A DNA stretch of 64,000 bases from Burkholderiaceae bacterium DAT-1 (GCA_019084025.1 JAHRBI010000002.1:496001-560000), one strand, 5' to 3'. Positions 44,017 through 54,215 are shown, counted from the stretch's first letter. Program-made: numbers and translations. Notes: generated by a model not told the origin, from the sequence alone.

Positions 44017-44031
44017 ACACATCAAATGTGT
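44017..44031. promoter_or_regulatory. Inverted repeat, candidate operator
   Basis: ACACAT CAA ATGTGT, a perfect 6-bp dyad, 10 bp upstream of the TTGACA at 44041. A candidate site for the adjacent XRE-cupin protein (inference). Confidence 0.45.
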
Positions 44032-44082
44032 TTGAAATGTTTGACAACGCTCAAGCACAACTGCGAAGTTTGCGCTCACCCT

Positions 44083-44120
44083 CTCGGGGCTATCCACCGG
44101 TAAACCCGAGGATGGTTTTT
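44083..44120 (+). promoter_or_regulatory. Leader hairpin with T run upstream of ald
   Basis: CTCGGG / CCCGAG stem with a 16-base loop then GATGGTTTTT, 40 bases before the ald ATG. Could be an attenuator or a leader structure; the stem is short, so the call is weak. Confidence 0.3.
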
Positions 44121-44160
44121 GGCGTGGCACAACTGCGCCTTTACTTCTGGAGACAAGAAC

Positions 44161-45273
44161 ATGCTGATCGGTGTACCCAAGGAAATCAAAAATCACGAAT
44201 ACCGCGTGGGTCTGACCCCCGCAGGTGTCAAAGAACTGAAGTCGCATGGCCACGATGTGGTGGTGCAAGCCAATGCAGGTACCGCCATCGGCTTTCCGGA
44301 TGATCAATATGTCGCTGCTGGCGCCCGTATCGCCGCGACTGCCGCAGAAATTTTTGCGGCTGCCGACATGATCATCAAGGTGAAAGAGCCGCAGCCGGTT
44401 GAATGCGCGATGCTGCGTCCCGGTCAGATTCTCTACACCTATCTGCACCTCGCACCCGATCCAGAGCAAACCGCTGCGCTGGTGAAATCCGGCTCGGTGG
44501 CGATTGCCTACGAAACCGTGACCGATCCGCGTGGCGGCCTGCCTTTGCTGGCGCCGATGTCGGAAGTGGCTGGCCGGATGTCCATTCAGGCCGCTGCGCG
44601 CGCACTGGAAAAGTCACAGGGCGGCTCAGGCGTATTGCTGGGTGGCGTGCCGGGTGTTGCTCCGGGCAAGGTGACCGTGATTGGTGGCGGAGTAGTGGGT
44701 ACACATGCTGCGCGCATGGCCGCCGGTCTGGGGGCGGATGTGACGATTCTTGATCGCTCGCTGCCGCGCCTGAAAGAAATTGACGAAACCTTTGGTGGCC
44801 GCATCAAGACGCTGTACTCCACCCGCGATGCCATCGAAACCGAACTGCGTCAGGCGGATGCAGTGATCGGTGCCGTACTGATTCCGGGGGCTGCAGCGCC
44901 CAAGCTGGTGACCCGTGACATGCTCAAGCTGATGAAGCCGGGCTCGGTGCTGGTGGACGTGGCGATTGATCAGGGTGGCTGCTTCGAAACCTCCAAGGCA
45001 ACGACCCATCAGGAACCGACCTATGTAGTGGATGGCATTACCCACTACTGCGTGGCCAATATGCCGGGCGGCGTGGCACGTACTTCCACCATTGCCCTGA
45101 CCAATGCCACGCTGGTCCATGCGCTGGCGATTGCCAATAAGGGCTGGAAGCAGGCACTGAAGGACGACGTGCATCTGCGCAATGGTCTGAATGTGTGCGA
45201 AGGCAAGGTGACCTATGAAGCAGTCGCCCGTGACCTTGGCTACACCTACACACCCGCAGAAGCCGTCCTGTAA
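44161..45273 (+). CDS. ald: Alanine dehydrogenase
   Basis: 370 residues, full length. Interconverts L-alanine and pyruvate with NAD. N-terminal [31 protein letters not shown], dinucleotide-binding [19 protein letters not shown] and Ile-rich [17 protein letters not shown] are the family signatures. GGAG 9 bases before ATG. In this locus it would process alanine made by the pyruvate-dependent aminotransferase two genes downstream. Confidence 0.96.
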   Translation: MLIGVPKEIKNHEYRVGLTPAGVKELKSHGHDVVVQANAGTAIGFPDDQYVAAGARIAATAAEIFAAADMIIKVKEPQPVECAMLRPGQILYTYLHLAPDPEQTAALVKSGSVAIAYETVTDPRGGLPLLAPMSEVAGRMSIQAAARALEKSQGGSGVLLGGVPGVAPGKVTVIGGGVVGTHAARMAAGLGADVTILDRSLPRLKEIDETFGGRIKTLYSTRDAIETELRQADAVIGAVLIPGAAAPKLVTRDMLKLMKPGSVLVDVAIDQGGCFETSKATTHQEPTYVVDGITHYCVANMPGGVARTSTIALTNATLVHALAIANKGWKQALKDDVHLRNGLNVCEGKVTYEAVARDLGYTYTPAEAVL

Positions 45274-45412
45274 GACACACACAGCAGCACATATACAATC
45301 CATGTAAATGGAGTGGGCCATCCGCCATAAATCAATCCGCCATATAAGGCAATGAGGGTGGCCCTCAGGATCAAACAGACCGCGCCTTTGTGCGCATGTG
45401 TTCAGGTGAAGC

Positions 45413-46162
45413 ATGAAACGCAAACCCGTGGTGGCGCTTGTCGCCGACCGCAAGCAGATTGGATTGCATCCCTACCATCTGGTTGGGGAAAAATACATTG
45501 ATGCCGTGGTAGCCGGAGCAGGTTGTCACGCGATTCTGCTGCCTGCCTTTGGCGATCGGCAGGATATGGAGGATACGCTGGAGAGCGTGGACGGCTTTCT
45601 ACTGACCGGTAGCCCGTCCATGGTCGACCCCGCCTTGTATCAAGGTCCAGCGCTGCCGGAAGGCCAGTATCTCGATCAGCATCGCGATGCCACTACCATG
45701 CCGCTGATTCGCGAGGCCGTGAAGCGCGGGATTCCGCTCTTTGGCATCTGCCGCGGCTTTCAGGAAATGAATGTCGTCTACGGTGGCAGCCTGCACATGA
45801 AGGTGCATGAACTGCCGGGCATGCTGGATCATCGCGAGCCGGCAGATCAGCCGCTGGAGGTGCAGTACGGTCCCGCGCACGCCGTGAATTTTCCGGAAGA
45901 TGGCCTGATCCGGAGGCTGACCGGGCAGGCAAGCGCCATGGTCAATACCGTACACAATCAGGGCGTGAATCGTCTGGGCGACGGCTTGAAGATTGAAGCG
46001 ACCGCACCGGATGGTCTGGTAGAAGCCTTTAGCGTGCGTGATGCCGCCGGATTCACGCTGGCCACGCAATGGCACCCCGAATGGCAACACGGCAGCAATC
46101 CGCTGTCGACCGCGCTATTCCGAGCCTTTGGTGAGGCCTGCCGCGCCTACCAGTTACGATAA
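45413..46162 (+). CDS. puuD: Gamma-glutamyl-gamma-aminobutyrate hydrolase PuuD
   Basis: 249 residues, class I glutamine amidotransferase fold. Nucleophile Cys113 (FGICRGFQEMNV) with His/Glu in TQWHPEWQ complete the triad; LTGSPSMVDP is the oxyanion region. It frees GABA from gamma-Glu-GABA in putrescine catabolism. It lies 139 bp past ald and 54 bp before spuC on the same strand. Confidence 0.92.
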   Translation: MKRKPVVALVADRKQIGLHPYHLVGEKYIDAVVAGAGCHAILLPAFGDRQDMEDTLESVDGFLLTGSPSMVDPALYQGPALPEGQYLDQHRDATTMPLIREAVKRGIPLFGICRGFQEMNVVYGGSLHMKVHELPGMLDHREPADQPLEVQYGPAHAVNFPEDGLIRRLTGQASAMVNTVHNQGVNRLGDGLKIEATAPDGLVEAFSVRDAAGFTLATQWHPEWQHGSNPLSTALFRAFGEACRAYQLR

Positions 46163-46216
46163 AAACATCGAACATCAACACAACGCATTGCAGTACCGAA
46201 CACTTGGGAGAAAGAC

Positions 46217-47635
46217 ATGTCGTCCATTTTTGATAAGCGCCCGGCCGTCGTGGCCGAAGCTGGCGTGACGCAAACCGCGCGAACCACCCGCGAATGGCAA
46301 GCGCTGGACGCTGCCCACCACCTGCACCCGTTTTCTGACCAGAAGCAGCTGGCAGAGATTGGCGCACGTGTGATTACCCATGCCGAAGGCGTGCATCTGC
46401 ATGACTCAGAAGGCAACAAGATCATCGATGGCATGGCTGGTCTGTGGTGTGTGAATGTGGGTTACGCCAACAAAACGCTGGCAGAAGTCGCACATCGCCA
46501 GATGCTGGAGCTGCCGTACTACAACACCTTCTTCAAGACCACGCATCCGCCGATTATCGAGCTGTCGCAGCTGCTGTCAGAAGTGACGCCGGCCGGGTTT
46601 GAGCATTTCTTCTACTGCAACTCCGGCTCCGAAGGTAACGATACCGTGCTGCGTATCGTCGCCAAGTTCTGGGAGGCCAAGGGCCAGCCCGCCAAGAAGT
46701 TCGTGATCTCCCGCAAGAACGGCTACCACGGTTCGACCATTGCCGGTGCGTCGCTGGGCGGCATGGGCTATATGCACGAGCAGATGCCGTCGCGCGTCGA
46801 ACATATCGTGCATATCAATCAGCCTTACTGGTATGCCGAAGGGGGCGATCTGACGCCGGAACAATTCGGTCTGGCGCGCGCGCAGGAGCTGGAAGCCAAG
46901 ATTCTGGAACTGGGCGCTGAAAATGTTGCCGCCTTTATTGGCGAGCCGTTCCAGGGCGCGGGCGGTGTGATTTTCCCGCCGGAAAACTACTGGCCGGAAA
47001 TCCAGCGCATCTGCCGCAAGTACGACATCCTGCTGTGCGCCGACGAAGTGATCGGCGGCTTTGGCCGCACGGGCGAGTGGTTTGCGCACCAGCACTTCGG
47101 TTTCGAGCCAGATCTGCTGACCATGGCCAAGGGTCTGACTTCGGGCTATGTGCCGATGGGCGCTGTGGGTCTGCACAAGCGCGTGGCCGATGTGCTGATC
47201 GCGGGTGGTGATTTTAATCACGGCCTCACTTACTCCGGTCATCCGGTTGCCGCAGCGGTGGCCATTGCCAATATCCGCATGCTGCGCGATGGCATTATCG
47301 AACAGGTGAAAACCGACACTGGTGTGTACTTCCAGAAATCGCTACGCGAAGCGCTGGGAAGCATGGCGATTGTGGGCGAGATTCAAGGTGCAGGTCTGGT
47401 GGCGGGCATTCAGCTCACCAGCGACAAAAGTACCCGTGCACGATTCGATGATCCATGGGGAACGGGCAATATCTGTCGCGATTTCTGTTTCAAGCACAAC
47501 CTCATCATGCGTGCCACTGCAGACCGCATGCTGCTGAGCCCGCCGCTGGTGATCAAGCGCAACGAAATTGACGAGCTGGTGGAAAAGGCTGCGCATTGTA
47601 TTGGCTTGACAGCCCAGAAGCTGGGAACAGTCTAG
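46217..47635 (+). CDS. spuC: Class III aminotransferase, putrescine/polyamine-pyruvate type
   Basis: 472 residues. PLP-binding Lys in MAKGLTSGYVPMGAV, GSEGNDTVLRI near the cofactor, CADEVIGGFGRTG, and FFKTTHPP are the SpuC/omega-aminotransferase signature. It moves the amino group of a polyamine or GABA-like compound onto pyruvate, giving alanine, which links to ald in the same cluster. A strong terminator follows. Confidence 0.9.
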   Translation: MSSIFDKRPAVVAEAGVTQTARTTREWQALDAAHHLHPFSDQKQLAEIGARVITHAEGVHLHDSEGNKIIDGMAGLWCVNVGYANKTLAEVAHRQMLELPYYNTFFKTTHPPIIELSQLLSEVTPAGFEHFFYCNSGSEGNDTVLRIVAKFWEAKGQPAKKFVISRKNGYHGSTIAGASLGGMGYMHEQMPSRVEHIVHINQPYWYAEGGDLTPEQFGLARAQELEAKILELGAENVAAFIGEPFQGAGGVIFPPENYWPEIQRICRKYDILLCADEVIGGFGRTGEWFAHQHFGFEPDLLTMAKGLTSGYVPMGAVGLHKRVADVLIAGGDFNHGLTYSGHPVAAAVAIANIRMLRDGIIEQVKTDTGVYFQKSLREALGSMAIVGEIQGAGLVAGIQLTSDKSTRARFDDPWGTGNICRDFCFKHNLIMRATADRMLLSPPLVIKRNEIDELVEKAAHCIGLTAQKLGTV

Positions 47636-47661
47636 TCAACTGACGATTCAGGCAGCCTGAG

Positions 47662-47702
47662 GCACACAACCATCCCGACGAGGCGGTTGTGTGCTTTTTT
47701 TT
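47662..47702 (+). terminator. Terminator of the ald-puuD-spuC cluster
   Basis: A 10-bp stem GCACACAACC / GGTTGTGTGC, 13-base loop, followed by eight T residues. Confidence 0.95.
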
Positions 47703-48076
47703 GCATGTTGATTTTCGAAGGTGTTACCAATGCATAAATAGGCGCAAGCTTCTATATCCGTCGAGCTTTAGATTTGGCGTGAAAATTGCGGCAAGGAGCC
47801 ATTTGACTCTCAAATATTCTCGCTCTGAATTAGTTTTATATTGATGCATATGAGTTAGGGTGTGACTTGGTGCTGAGTGTTCTTTCAATAGAAATGAATT
47901 GGATAATTGAGTCTGCACGTGTTGAAAGTGCGAAGCTGGAGGTCGAATGAACATGCTCATTTTTCACAATCCGTTTGTCCAATAGTGCAACGGATGGCTC
48001 GTCCAGCGGGGATTTTCTAGTCACCTCACACTGAACGGGACTATAGTACAGGCATCTTTCCGTCTGGTTCGGAGCG
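47703..48076. other. Gene-free A+T-rich stretch before the GGDEF gene
   Basis: About 375 bp of low G+C. A 78-codon reading frame on the minus strand (47724-47960) has no recognisable features and I do not call it. No tRNA fold or riboswitch consensus was seen. It presumably holds the promoter of the downstream diguanylate cyclase. Confidence 0.5.
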
Positions 48077-49951
48077 TTGGCCGTGCACAAACTGTTGTTG
48101 AGTGTGAGCCTGAGTTGTGTTGTGCTGCTGACAGGGGTCACCAATGCCGCCACGCCCGATTGGCTGGCAATTGAAGCTGGGGAGCTTCAGGATCGATCCG
48201 CGAATCATCGTCAGGTGGAAGCCTTGCTCGTTGAGTTCGAGCGTGCGGGAGACACTGCCAACACGGTACGTGCCATGCGCCACTTGCTGCTGGCGGAACA
48301 AAATTACGAGTTGAAGTCCAAACTCAAATCCAGACTGCCAGTTGCAGAGGCGTTGTATGCCAAAACGCAGGTGCCTGCACTTGGCGCGGTCATGTATATG
48401 GTCGAAGGTCAACAACTTGAAGAAGCGGGCAAGCTTGACCGAGTGGAAGCACTATTACGCCAGGCGCATAGCCTCGCGGTGACATCAGGGGATCCAACGC
48501 TTATTGCCATCAGCAGAGGGGAGCTGGCTGTCTGGCATATGTCAGAAGGTGCGCAACCCGAGCAGTCAATTGAAGATATTGAGGATTTAGAGCGATTATT
48601 GCCGCAAATCCATGGCAAGAAGGGGCGGGTCGATGCCCTGCGCTTGCTTGCTTATTATCGGCTTCAGCAAAACAATTTCGATGCACATCAGGTACTCTGG
48701 AAGCAGGTGCAAAGCACGCTTGATCCAGAAAAAGATCATTTCGGCATGGCGCTGGCAACCATGCAGCTTGCAAAAAACATGATGAGTCGAGGGAAGTTTC
48801 AGGAGGCCTCCCCGCTATTTGATAAAGCACTTCATGGATTTAAAGCATTGAACGACCTGCTAGCCTCAGCCTATACCACGCAATTATGGGCGGCTAGTCA
48901 ACTTGAGCTTAAACAATTTGCGGAAGCTGAGCAGCTTGCTCAGGCCTCTGCACAGCTGTTCCAGCAAACCGGCGATCATGAATTTAATGCGCATAGCTCG
49001 ATGTTATTGCAAGCGCGAGCACTGGTTAATTTGAAGCGAAATGACGAAGCAGCACGCCTGCTGGAGACTGTACGTGAAGTCGGTTTAAAAAATCCCCAGC
49101 CTTCGCAGGCCGCTCAGATTAATCAGCAGGCGTCCAAGTTATACGAGTCAATGGGACGCTGGGAGGATGCTTACAGGTCACTGATTACCTTCATGGAAAC
49201 GGTCGACAAGCAGGTGGCGCAATCGGACAAAATTGGGGTGCAATTGCGTGAGGCCAACGTGCGGGTCCGCCAGCAGCAGGACGCACTGCGCCAGGCATTC
49301 AAGGAGCAGGAACATAGTAAGCGCACCATTATGATCCTCGGCCTGTTGCTGTCAGCTGCGGTGATCGGTTCTCTGATGGTCATTCTGGTATTGCAGGTGA
49401 GGGCTCGCCGTAATTATGCCGATCTGGCTTTGCGGGATGAGCTGACAGGGGCGCCGAATCGACGGTCTATCATGGCGCGCGCCCGCAAGCAGTTGCTGGA
49501 GTCACAGCAGAGCGGGGAGCCTCTGTGCCTTGCCATTCTGGATCTCGATCACTTCAAGGCCATCAACGATACCTTCGGGCATGAAATGGGCGATCTGGCG
49601 CTCGTCCGTTTCTATGAAACGGTTTCAGGGTGCCTGCGCGCCAGTGATGCCATCGGCCGGATTGGCGGTGAGGAATGGCTACTGGTGCTGGCCAAAACCG
49701 ATCCGCTGCAATGTCGTGCGCTCTTTACCCGCATGAGAGAGCACGTTAGCGCCATTCGCCTGCCTGCACCCGCCGATAAGGTGAAAATCAGTTTCAGTAT
49801 GGGTGTTACACCTGTTTCGAATGAGGACAGACAGGTAGATATGGTATTGCGCCGGGCAGATGATGCGCTGTATCAGGCCAAAGACGGCGGCCGGGATCGT
49901 GTTGAAGTCAATGATCCTGTTGAGCCGGGAGAGGTGTTGCAGCCGGACTGA
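48077..49951 (+). CDS. Membrane diguanylate cyclase with TPR sensor region
   Basis: 624 residues (TTG 48077 or GTG 48083). Signal peptide (LLLSVSLSCVVLLTGVTNA), a periplasmic helical TPR-like region of about 390 residues, one TM helix near residues 415-440 (MILGLLLSAAVIGSLMVILVLQV), then a GGDEF domain with GGEEW at 530-534. The inhibitory I-site RxxD (RASD, 521-524) is intact, so feedback by c-di-GMP is expected. It makes c-di-GMP from two GTP in response to an envelope signal. No EAL domain. Confidence 0.9.
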   Translation: MAVHKLLLSVSLSCVVLLTGVTNAATPDWLAIEAGELQDRSANHRQVEALLVEFERAGDTANTVRAMRHLLLAEQNYELKSKLKSRLPVAEALYAKTQVPALGAVMYMVEGQQLEEAGKLDRVEALLRQAHSLAVTSGDPTLIAISRGELAVWHMSEGAQPEQSIEDIEDLERLLPQIHGKKGRVDALRLLAYYRLQQNNFDAHQVLWKQVQSTLDPEKDHFGMALATMQLAKNMMSRGKFQEASPLFDKALHGFKALNDLLASAYTTQLWAASQLELKQFAEAEQLAQASAQLFQQTGDHEFNAHSSMLLQARALVNLKRNDEAARLLETVREVGLKNPQPSQAAQINQQASKLYESMGRWEDAYRSLITFMETVDKQVAQSDKIGVQLREANVRVRQQQDALRQAFKEQEHSKRTIMILGLLLSAAVIGSLMVILVLQVRARRNYADLALRDELTGAPNRRSIMARARKQLLESQQSGEPLCLAILDLDHFKAINDTFGHEMGDLALVRFYETVSGCLRASDAIGRIGGEEWLLVLAKTDPLQCRALFTRMREHVSAIRLPAPADKVKISFSMGVTPVSNEDRQVDMVLRRADDALYQAKDGGRDRVEVNDPVEPGEVLQPD

Positions 49952-49985
49952 GCGCACTCAGCCCGACTTATTGCATCTACATCGA

Positions 49986-51404
49986 TCAGACCGCTTGCAG
50001 CAAAGCTGCTACGCGCGCTTTTACCAAGTTCGCATCATTTCCCAGAACGTCTGCATGCTGCGGCAGGCTTTCTAGCTGTGCCAGCGCTGCCGGACGAGCA
50101 GGCGCTTCGCCTAATGCTTCAATAATTGTCGATTCAAACTTGGCGGGCAGGGCGGTTTCCAGCGTCACCACCGGTACGCCTTCACGACGTTGCTCCAGTG
50201 CGACCTTGATACCATCTGCGGTATGCGGATCGAGCACCACGTTCCAGCTTGATTTGGCGGCACGAATGGTGTTCAGTCGATCGGCATGGCTGCTGTGGCC
50301 TGAGCGGAAGCCATACTCGTCGCGCATCTGCGTGAATAGCGAGGTACCCGAGAGATCAAATCCGCCGTCCTGATCCACCTGTTTCCATAGGGCCGCCAGC
50401 TTGTCCGCGTCGCGCCCGACCAGATCGAACACAAAGCGCTCCAGATTCGAGGCCTTGGAAATATCCATCGACGGGCTGGAAGTCACATGCGTCTGGCTGC
50501 TCTTGCGCACACGATAGACGCCGGTGCGGAAGAATTCGTCCAGTACGTCGTTTTCATTGGTAGCGACCACCAGACGACCAATCGGCAGACCCATCTGGCG
50601 GGCGATATGGCCTGCGCAGATATTGCCAAAGTTGCCCGACGGCACCACAAAGTCCACTTCCTCGCCAATCGTTTTGGCAACCGACAGATAACCCCGGAAG
50701 TAGTAAACGATCTGCGCCACCACGCGACCCCAGTTAATGGAGTTGACGGCGCCGATCTTGTGGCGTGCTTTGAAGTCGGCATCGTTATTGATAGCCTTGA
50801 CGATGTCCTGGCAATCGTCAAACGTGCCTTCAATCGCGAAATTGTGGATATTCGGCTCATTGAGGCTGAACATCTGTGCACGCTGGAAGGGGCTCATGCG
50901 GCCGTGCGGGCTCATCATGAACACATTCACGCGATGCTTGCCGCGCATGGCGTACTCAGCCGCCGAGCCAGTGTCGCCGGATGTCGCACCTACGATGTTG
51001 ATCGATTCGTTGCGCTGTTCGAGTACGTACTCGAACAGTTCGCCCAGCAGCTGCATCGCCATGTCCTTGAAGGCCAGTGTCGGGCCATTGGACAAATGCT
51101 GCAGGAAAAAGCCGGGCTCCAGCTCGGTCACTGGCGTGATCGCGGCATCGCCAAAGCGCTCGGCGGTGTAGGCTGTATCAATCAGGCGCTTCAGGTCGGC
51201 TGCCGGAATATCGGTGGCGAACAGCGAAATGATGTTGAAGGCCAGTTCCGGATAGCTCAGTGATTGCCACGCGGCCAGTGTTGCCGCGTCAATCTTCGGA
51301 TAATGATCGGCCATCACCAGACCGCCGTCCGGTGCGAGACCACCCAGCAGGATGTCGCTAAAGTCGAGTGGGGCCATGCCGCCACGGGTGCTGATGTATT
51401 TCAT
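49986..51404 (-). CDS. thrC: Threonine synthase
   Basis: 472 residues. Converts O-phosphohomoserine to threonine with PLP; Lys113 lies in TLAFKDMAMQLLG. N-terminal KYISTRGG, GATSGDTGSAAEYAMRG and VNSINWGRVVAQIVYYF are family signatures. It begins 10 bp after hom. Confidence 0.96.
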   Translation of the reverse strand: MKYISTRGGMAPLDFSDILLGGLAPDGGLVMADHYPKIDAATLAAWQSLSYPELAFNIISLFATDIPAADLKRLIDTAYTAERFGDAAITPVTELEPGFFLQHLSNGPTLAFKDMAMQLLGELFEYVLEQRNESINIVGATSGDTGSAAEYAMRGKHRVNVFMMSPHGRMSPFQRAQMFSLNEPNIHNFAIEGTFDDCQDIVKAINNDADFKARHKIGAVNSINWGRVVAQIVYYFRGYLSVAKTIGEEVDFVVPSGNFGNICAGHIARQMGLPIGRLVVATNENDVLDEFFRTGVYRVRKSSQTHVTSSPSMDISKASNLERFVFDLVGRDADKLAALWKQVDQDGGFDLSGTSLFTQMRDEYGFRSGHSSHADRLNTIRAAKSSWNVVLDPHTADGIKVALEQRREGVPVVTLETALPAKFESTIIEALGEAPARPAALAQLESLPQHADVLGNDANLVKARVAALLQAV

Positions 51405-51413
51405 GGCTCTGCC

Positions 51414-52727
51414 TTAATCGAGATTTTCCAGTCGCAGCTTCGTCACCGAGCCCGAAATCGTGGACAGTGTTTCGATCAGCTGGATGGCGGTATCGACATT
51501 GCGCTCGCAGGCTTCGTGCGTGAGCATGATGATGTCGACGGTCTGTTCGCCGGGTGCCGGTTCCTTCTGCATCATCGCGTCGATGGAGATGCTCAGATCG
51601 GCCAGAATGCGGGTGATGTCGGCCATCACGCCCGGACGATCATGCGCACGCAGACGCAGGTAGTAGCTGGTTTCCACTTCTTCGATCGGCAGGATCGGGG
51701 TATTCACCAGACGATCAGCCTGGAAGGCGAGGTAAGGCACGCGCTCTTCCGGTGCGGCGGTCATCATGCGGGCGATATCGATCAGGTCGGCCACCACGGA
51801 CGAGGCAGTCGGCTCGGAACCCGCGCCTCGACCGGAGTACAGTGTCTGGCCGACAGCATCGCCGTTCACCAGCACGGCATTCATTACGCCTTCTACATTG
51901 GCGATGATCTTCTTGGCCGGCACCAGTGTCGGGTGTACGCGCAGCTCGATACCTTCCGGACGACGCTTGGTGATACCCAGCAGCTTGATGCGGTAGCCCA
52001 GCTGCTCGGCGTAGGCGATGTCCTCGCGGGTCAGGCGGGAAATACCTTCCAGATAGGCCTTGTCGAACTGCATCGGAATCCCGAAGGCAATCGCGGCCAA
52101 AATGGTCAGCTTGTGGGCGGCGTCATGGCCTTCGATGTCGAAGGTCGGGTCTGCTTCGGCATAGCCCAGCGCCTGCGCTTCCTTCAGCACTTCATCGAAA
52201 GCCTTACCCTTTTCACGCATCTCGGTAAGGATAAAGTTCGATGTGCCATTGATGATGCCGGCAATCCACTCGATGCGATTGGCGGTCAGGCCTTCGCGCA
52301 CTGCCTTGATAATCGGAATCCCACCGGCCACGGCGGCTTCAAACGCCACCATCACACCCTTTTCCTGGGCGCGGGCAAAAATCTCGTTACCGTGTACTGC
52401 CAGCAGTGCCTTATTGGCGGTGACCACATGCTTGCCGTTTTCAATGGCGCGCAGCACCAGTGTTCGGGCATCGGTGGTGCCACCAATCAGTTCAACCACC
52501 ACGTCAATGGCCGGATCATCCACCACGGCCAGCGTGTCGGAGTCGATATGCAAACCTTCGGGCGCAACAGAGCGGGCACGCTCGACATTGCGTACAGCGG
52601 CGCGTTTGACTTCAATATCGCGGCCGGCGCGGCGGGAGATTTCTTCAGCATTGCGTGCCAGCACTTTGGCGACGCCGGAACCAACGGTTCCAAAGCCCAG
52701 GAGTCCGATCTGGACAGCGGATTTCAT
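51414..52727 (-). CDS. hom: Homoserine dehydrogenase
   Basis: 437 residues. NAD(P) site GLLGFGTVGSGVAKVL, catalytic region GIINGTSNFILTEM and EADPTFDIEGHDAAHKLTILA; C-terminal ACT domain (YYLRLRAHDRPGVMADI) for feedback. Makes homoserine for threonine and methionine. It is part of an alaA-hom-thrC cluster on the minus strand. Confidence 0.96.
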   Translation of the reverse strand: MKSAVQIGLLGFGTVGSGVAKVLARNAEEISRRAGRDIEVKRAAVRNVERARSVAPEGLHIDSDTLAVVDDPAIDVVVELIGGTTDARTLVLRAIENGKHVVTANKALLAVHGNEIFARAQEKGVMVAFEAAVAGGIPIIKAVREGLTANRIEWIAGIINGTSNFILTEMREKGKAFDEVLKEAQALGYAEADPTFDIEGHDAAHKLTILAAIAFGIPMQFDKAYLEGISRLTREDIAYAEQLGYRIKLLGITKRRPEGIELRVHPTLVPAKKIIANVEGVMNAVLVNGDAVGQTLYSGRGAGSEPTASSVVADLIDIARMMTAAPEERVPYLAFQADRLVNTPILPIEEVETSYYLRLRAHDRPGVMADITRILADLSISIDAMMQKEPAPGEQTVDIIMLTHEACERNVDTAIQLIETLSTISGSVTKLRLENLD

Positions 52728-52943
52728 GTATGTCTGCCTCTCAAATTTTTGAATACGTGCAGAATGGCCGTCCCATCGGGTGGCAATGTTCGGTTCATTC
52801 TGTTCGCCCGGACCGGATCGCGTCGATGGCGAAGGTGCGCGAGGGGAAAAGGGTAGTGTACCCGCTCACGCACGATGGATGTAGGTATGTGCTTATGCCG
52901 GAACTGCGCTTTCACCCATCAGGGCGTAAAAGTCAGTTTGCAA

Positions 52944-54215
52944 TTAAACGCTATGGCGCTTTCTGTAACTGTTCAGGAAACGTTCCATGCGGTCAAGTGC
53001 GTCGTTCAGTTCTTCCAAATGCGGCAGGAATACGACGCGCAAATGATCTGGCGTGGGCCAGTTAAAGCCTGTGCCTTGCACCACCAGTACCTTTTCCGCT
53101 TCCAGCATCTCCAGAATAAACTGCTGGTCGTCGGCAATCGGGTAGACCTTGGGATCAAGGCGCGGGAAGGTATACAGCGCCCCTTGCGGTTTCACGCAGC
53201 TGACGCCGGGAATCGCATTCAGGCGTTCCCAGGCCAGATCGCGCTGGCGGGTGAGTCGGCCATTCGGCGCAATCAATTCATTAATGCTCTGATAGCCGCC
53301 TAGCGCGGTCTGAATCGCATTCTGCGCAGGCACGTTGGCACACAGGCGCATCGACGCCACGATATTCAGGCCGTCGATATAGTCACGGGCGTGGGCCTTG
53401 TCGCCGGACAGAATCATCCAGCCAGCGCGATAGCCGCAAGCACGGTAGTTTTTGGACAAGCCGCCAAAGGTCACGCAGAACACATCATCAGCCAGCGAGG
53501 CGATGGAGGTGTGCGTGACGCCGTCGTACAGCGTCTTGTCGTAGATTTCATCGGCGAACACGATCAGCTGATGCTGGCGGGCAATCTCCAGCAGCGCTTT
53601 CAGCATGTCGTCCGGATAGAGCGCACCAGTAGGATTATTCGGATTGATGATCACCAGTGCGCGGGTGTTTTCGGTGATCTTGCTGCGGATATCGTCCAGA
53701 TCCGGCAACCAGCCATTGCTTTCGTCGCACATATAGTGACGCGGCGTGCCGCCGGAGAGTGATACGGCGGCGGTCCACAGCGGATAGTCCGGCGCAGGCA
53801 CCAGGACTTCGTCGCCATTGTTCAGCAGCGCGTTCATGGTCATCAGAATCAGCTCGGATACACCATTCCCGATAAAGATGTCTTCCAGCGTCACGCCATT
53901 GATGCCCTTGCGCTGTGCTTCGTGCATCACCGCCTTGCGTGCAGAGAACAGGCCCTTGGAGTCGACATAGCCCGCTGCATTGGGCAGGTTATGGATCACG
54001 TCCTGCACGATCTCTTCCGGCGCATCAAAGCCGAATACAGCCAGATTGCCGATATTGAGTTTGACGATGCGCTGACCTTCATCCTCCATCTGCTTCGCTC
54101 GCGCCAGCGCCGGTCCGCGAATTTCGTAACAAACGTGGTCGAGCTTTCTGGATTTGAGGATGGGGCGCATGCGAACAATCTTCATGAGTCGGTTGGGGGA
54201 GCGTTTGATTGTCAT
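52944..54215 (-). CDS. alaA: Alanine-synthesising aminotransferase AlaA
   Basis: 423 residues from ATG 54215 (other in-frame ATG codons at 54185 and near 54167 match the shorter E. coli protein). Class I/II PLP aminotransferase: LKSRKLDHVCYEIRGPAL, DSKGLFSARKAVM, INPNNPTGALYP, GLSKNYRACGYRAGWM (Lys binds PLP). Pyruvate plus glutamate to alanine plus 2-oxoglutarate. Upstream of hom by 216 bp. Confidence 0.93.
   Translation of the reverse strand: MTIKRSPNRLMKIVRMRPILKSRKLDHVCYEIRGPALARAKQMEDEGQRIVKLNIGNLAVFGFDAPEEIVQDVIHNLPNAAGYVDSKGLFSARKAVMHEAQRKGINGVTLEDIFIGNGVSELILMTMNALLNNGDEVLVPAPDYPLWTAAVSLSGGTPRHYMCDESNGWLPDLDDIRSKITENTRALVIINPNNPTGALYPDDMLKALLEIARQHQLIVFADEIYDKTLYDGVTHTSIASLADDVFCVTFGGLSKNYRACGYRAGWMILSGDKAHARDYIDGLNIVASMRLCANVPAQNAIQTALGGYQSINELIAPNGRLTRQRDLAWERLNAIPGVSCVKPQGALYTFPRLDPKVYPIADDQQFILEMLEAEKVLVVQGTGFNWPTPDHLRVVFLPHLEELNDALDRMERFLNSYRKRHSV

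Larger units (their letters stand above)
43810..44160. other. Divergent regulatory region puuR-like / ald
   Basis: 351 bp with no supported gene. It holds a TTGACA hexamer on the minus strand near 43870 for the regulator, a TTGACA at 44041 on the plus strand with a weak -10, an inverted repeat at 44017-44031, and a hairpin with T run at 44083-44120 in the ald leader. An ORF across it is an upstream extension of ald without support. Confidence 0.5.

Noticed and set aside
47724-47960. 78-codon open frame in the A+T-rich gap
   Set aside because: No ribosome site, no domain, no conserved context; likely chance.
51264-52856. 530-codon open frame antisense to hom
   Set aside because: It lies opposite a clear homoserine dehydrogenase and reads as a low-complexity, His/Gln/Arg-rich shadow frame without domain signatures.
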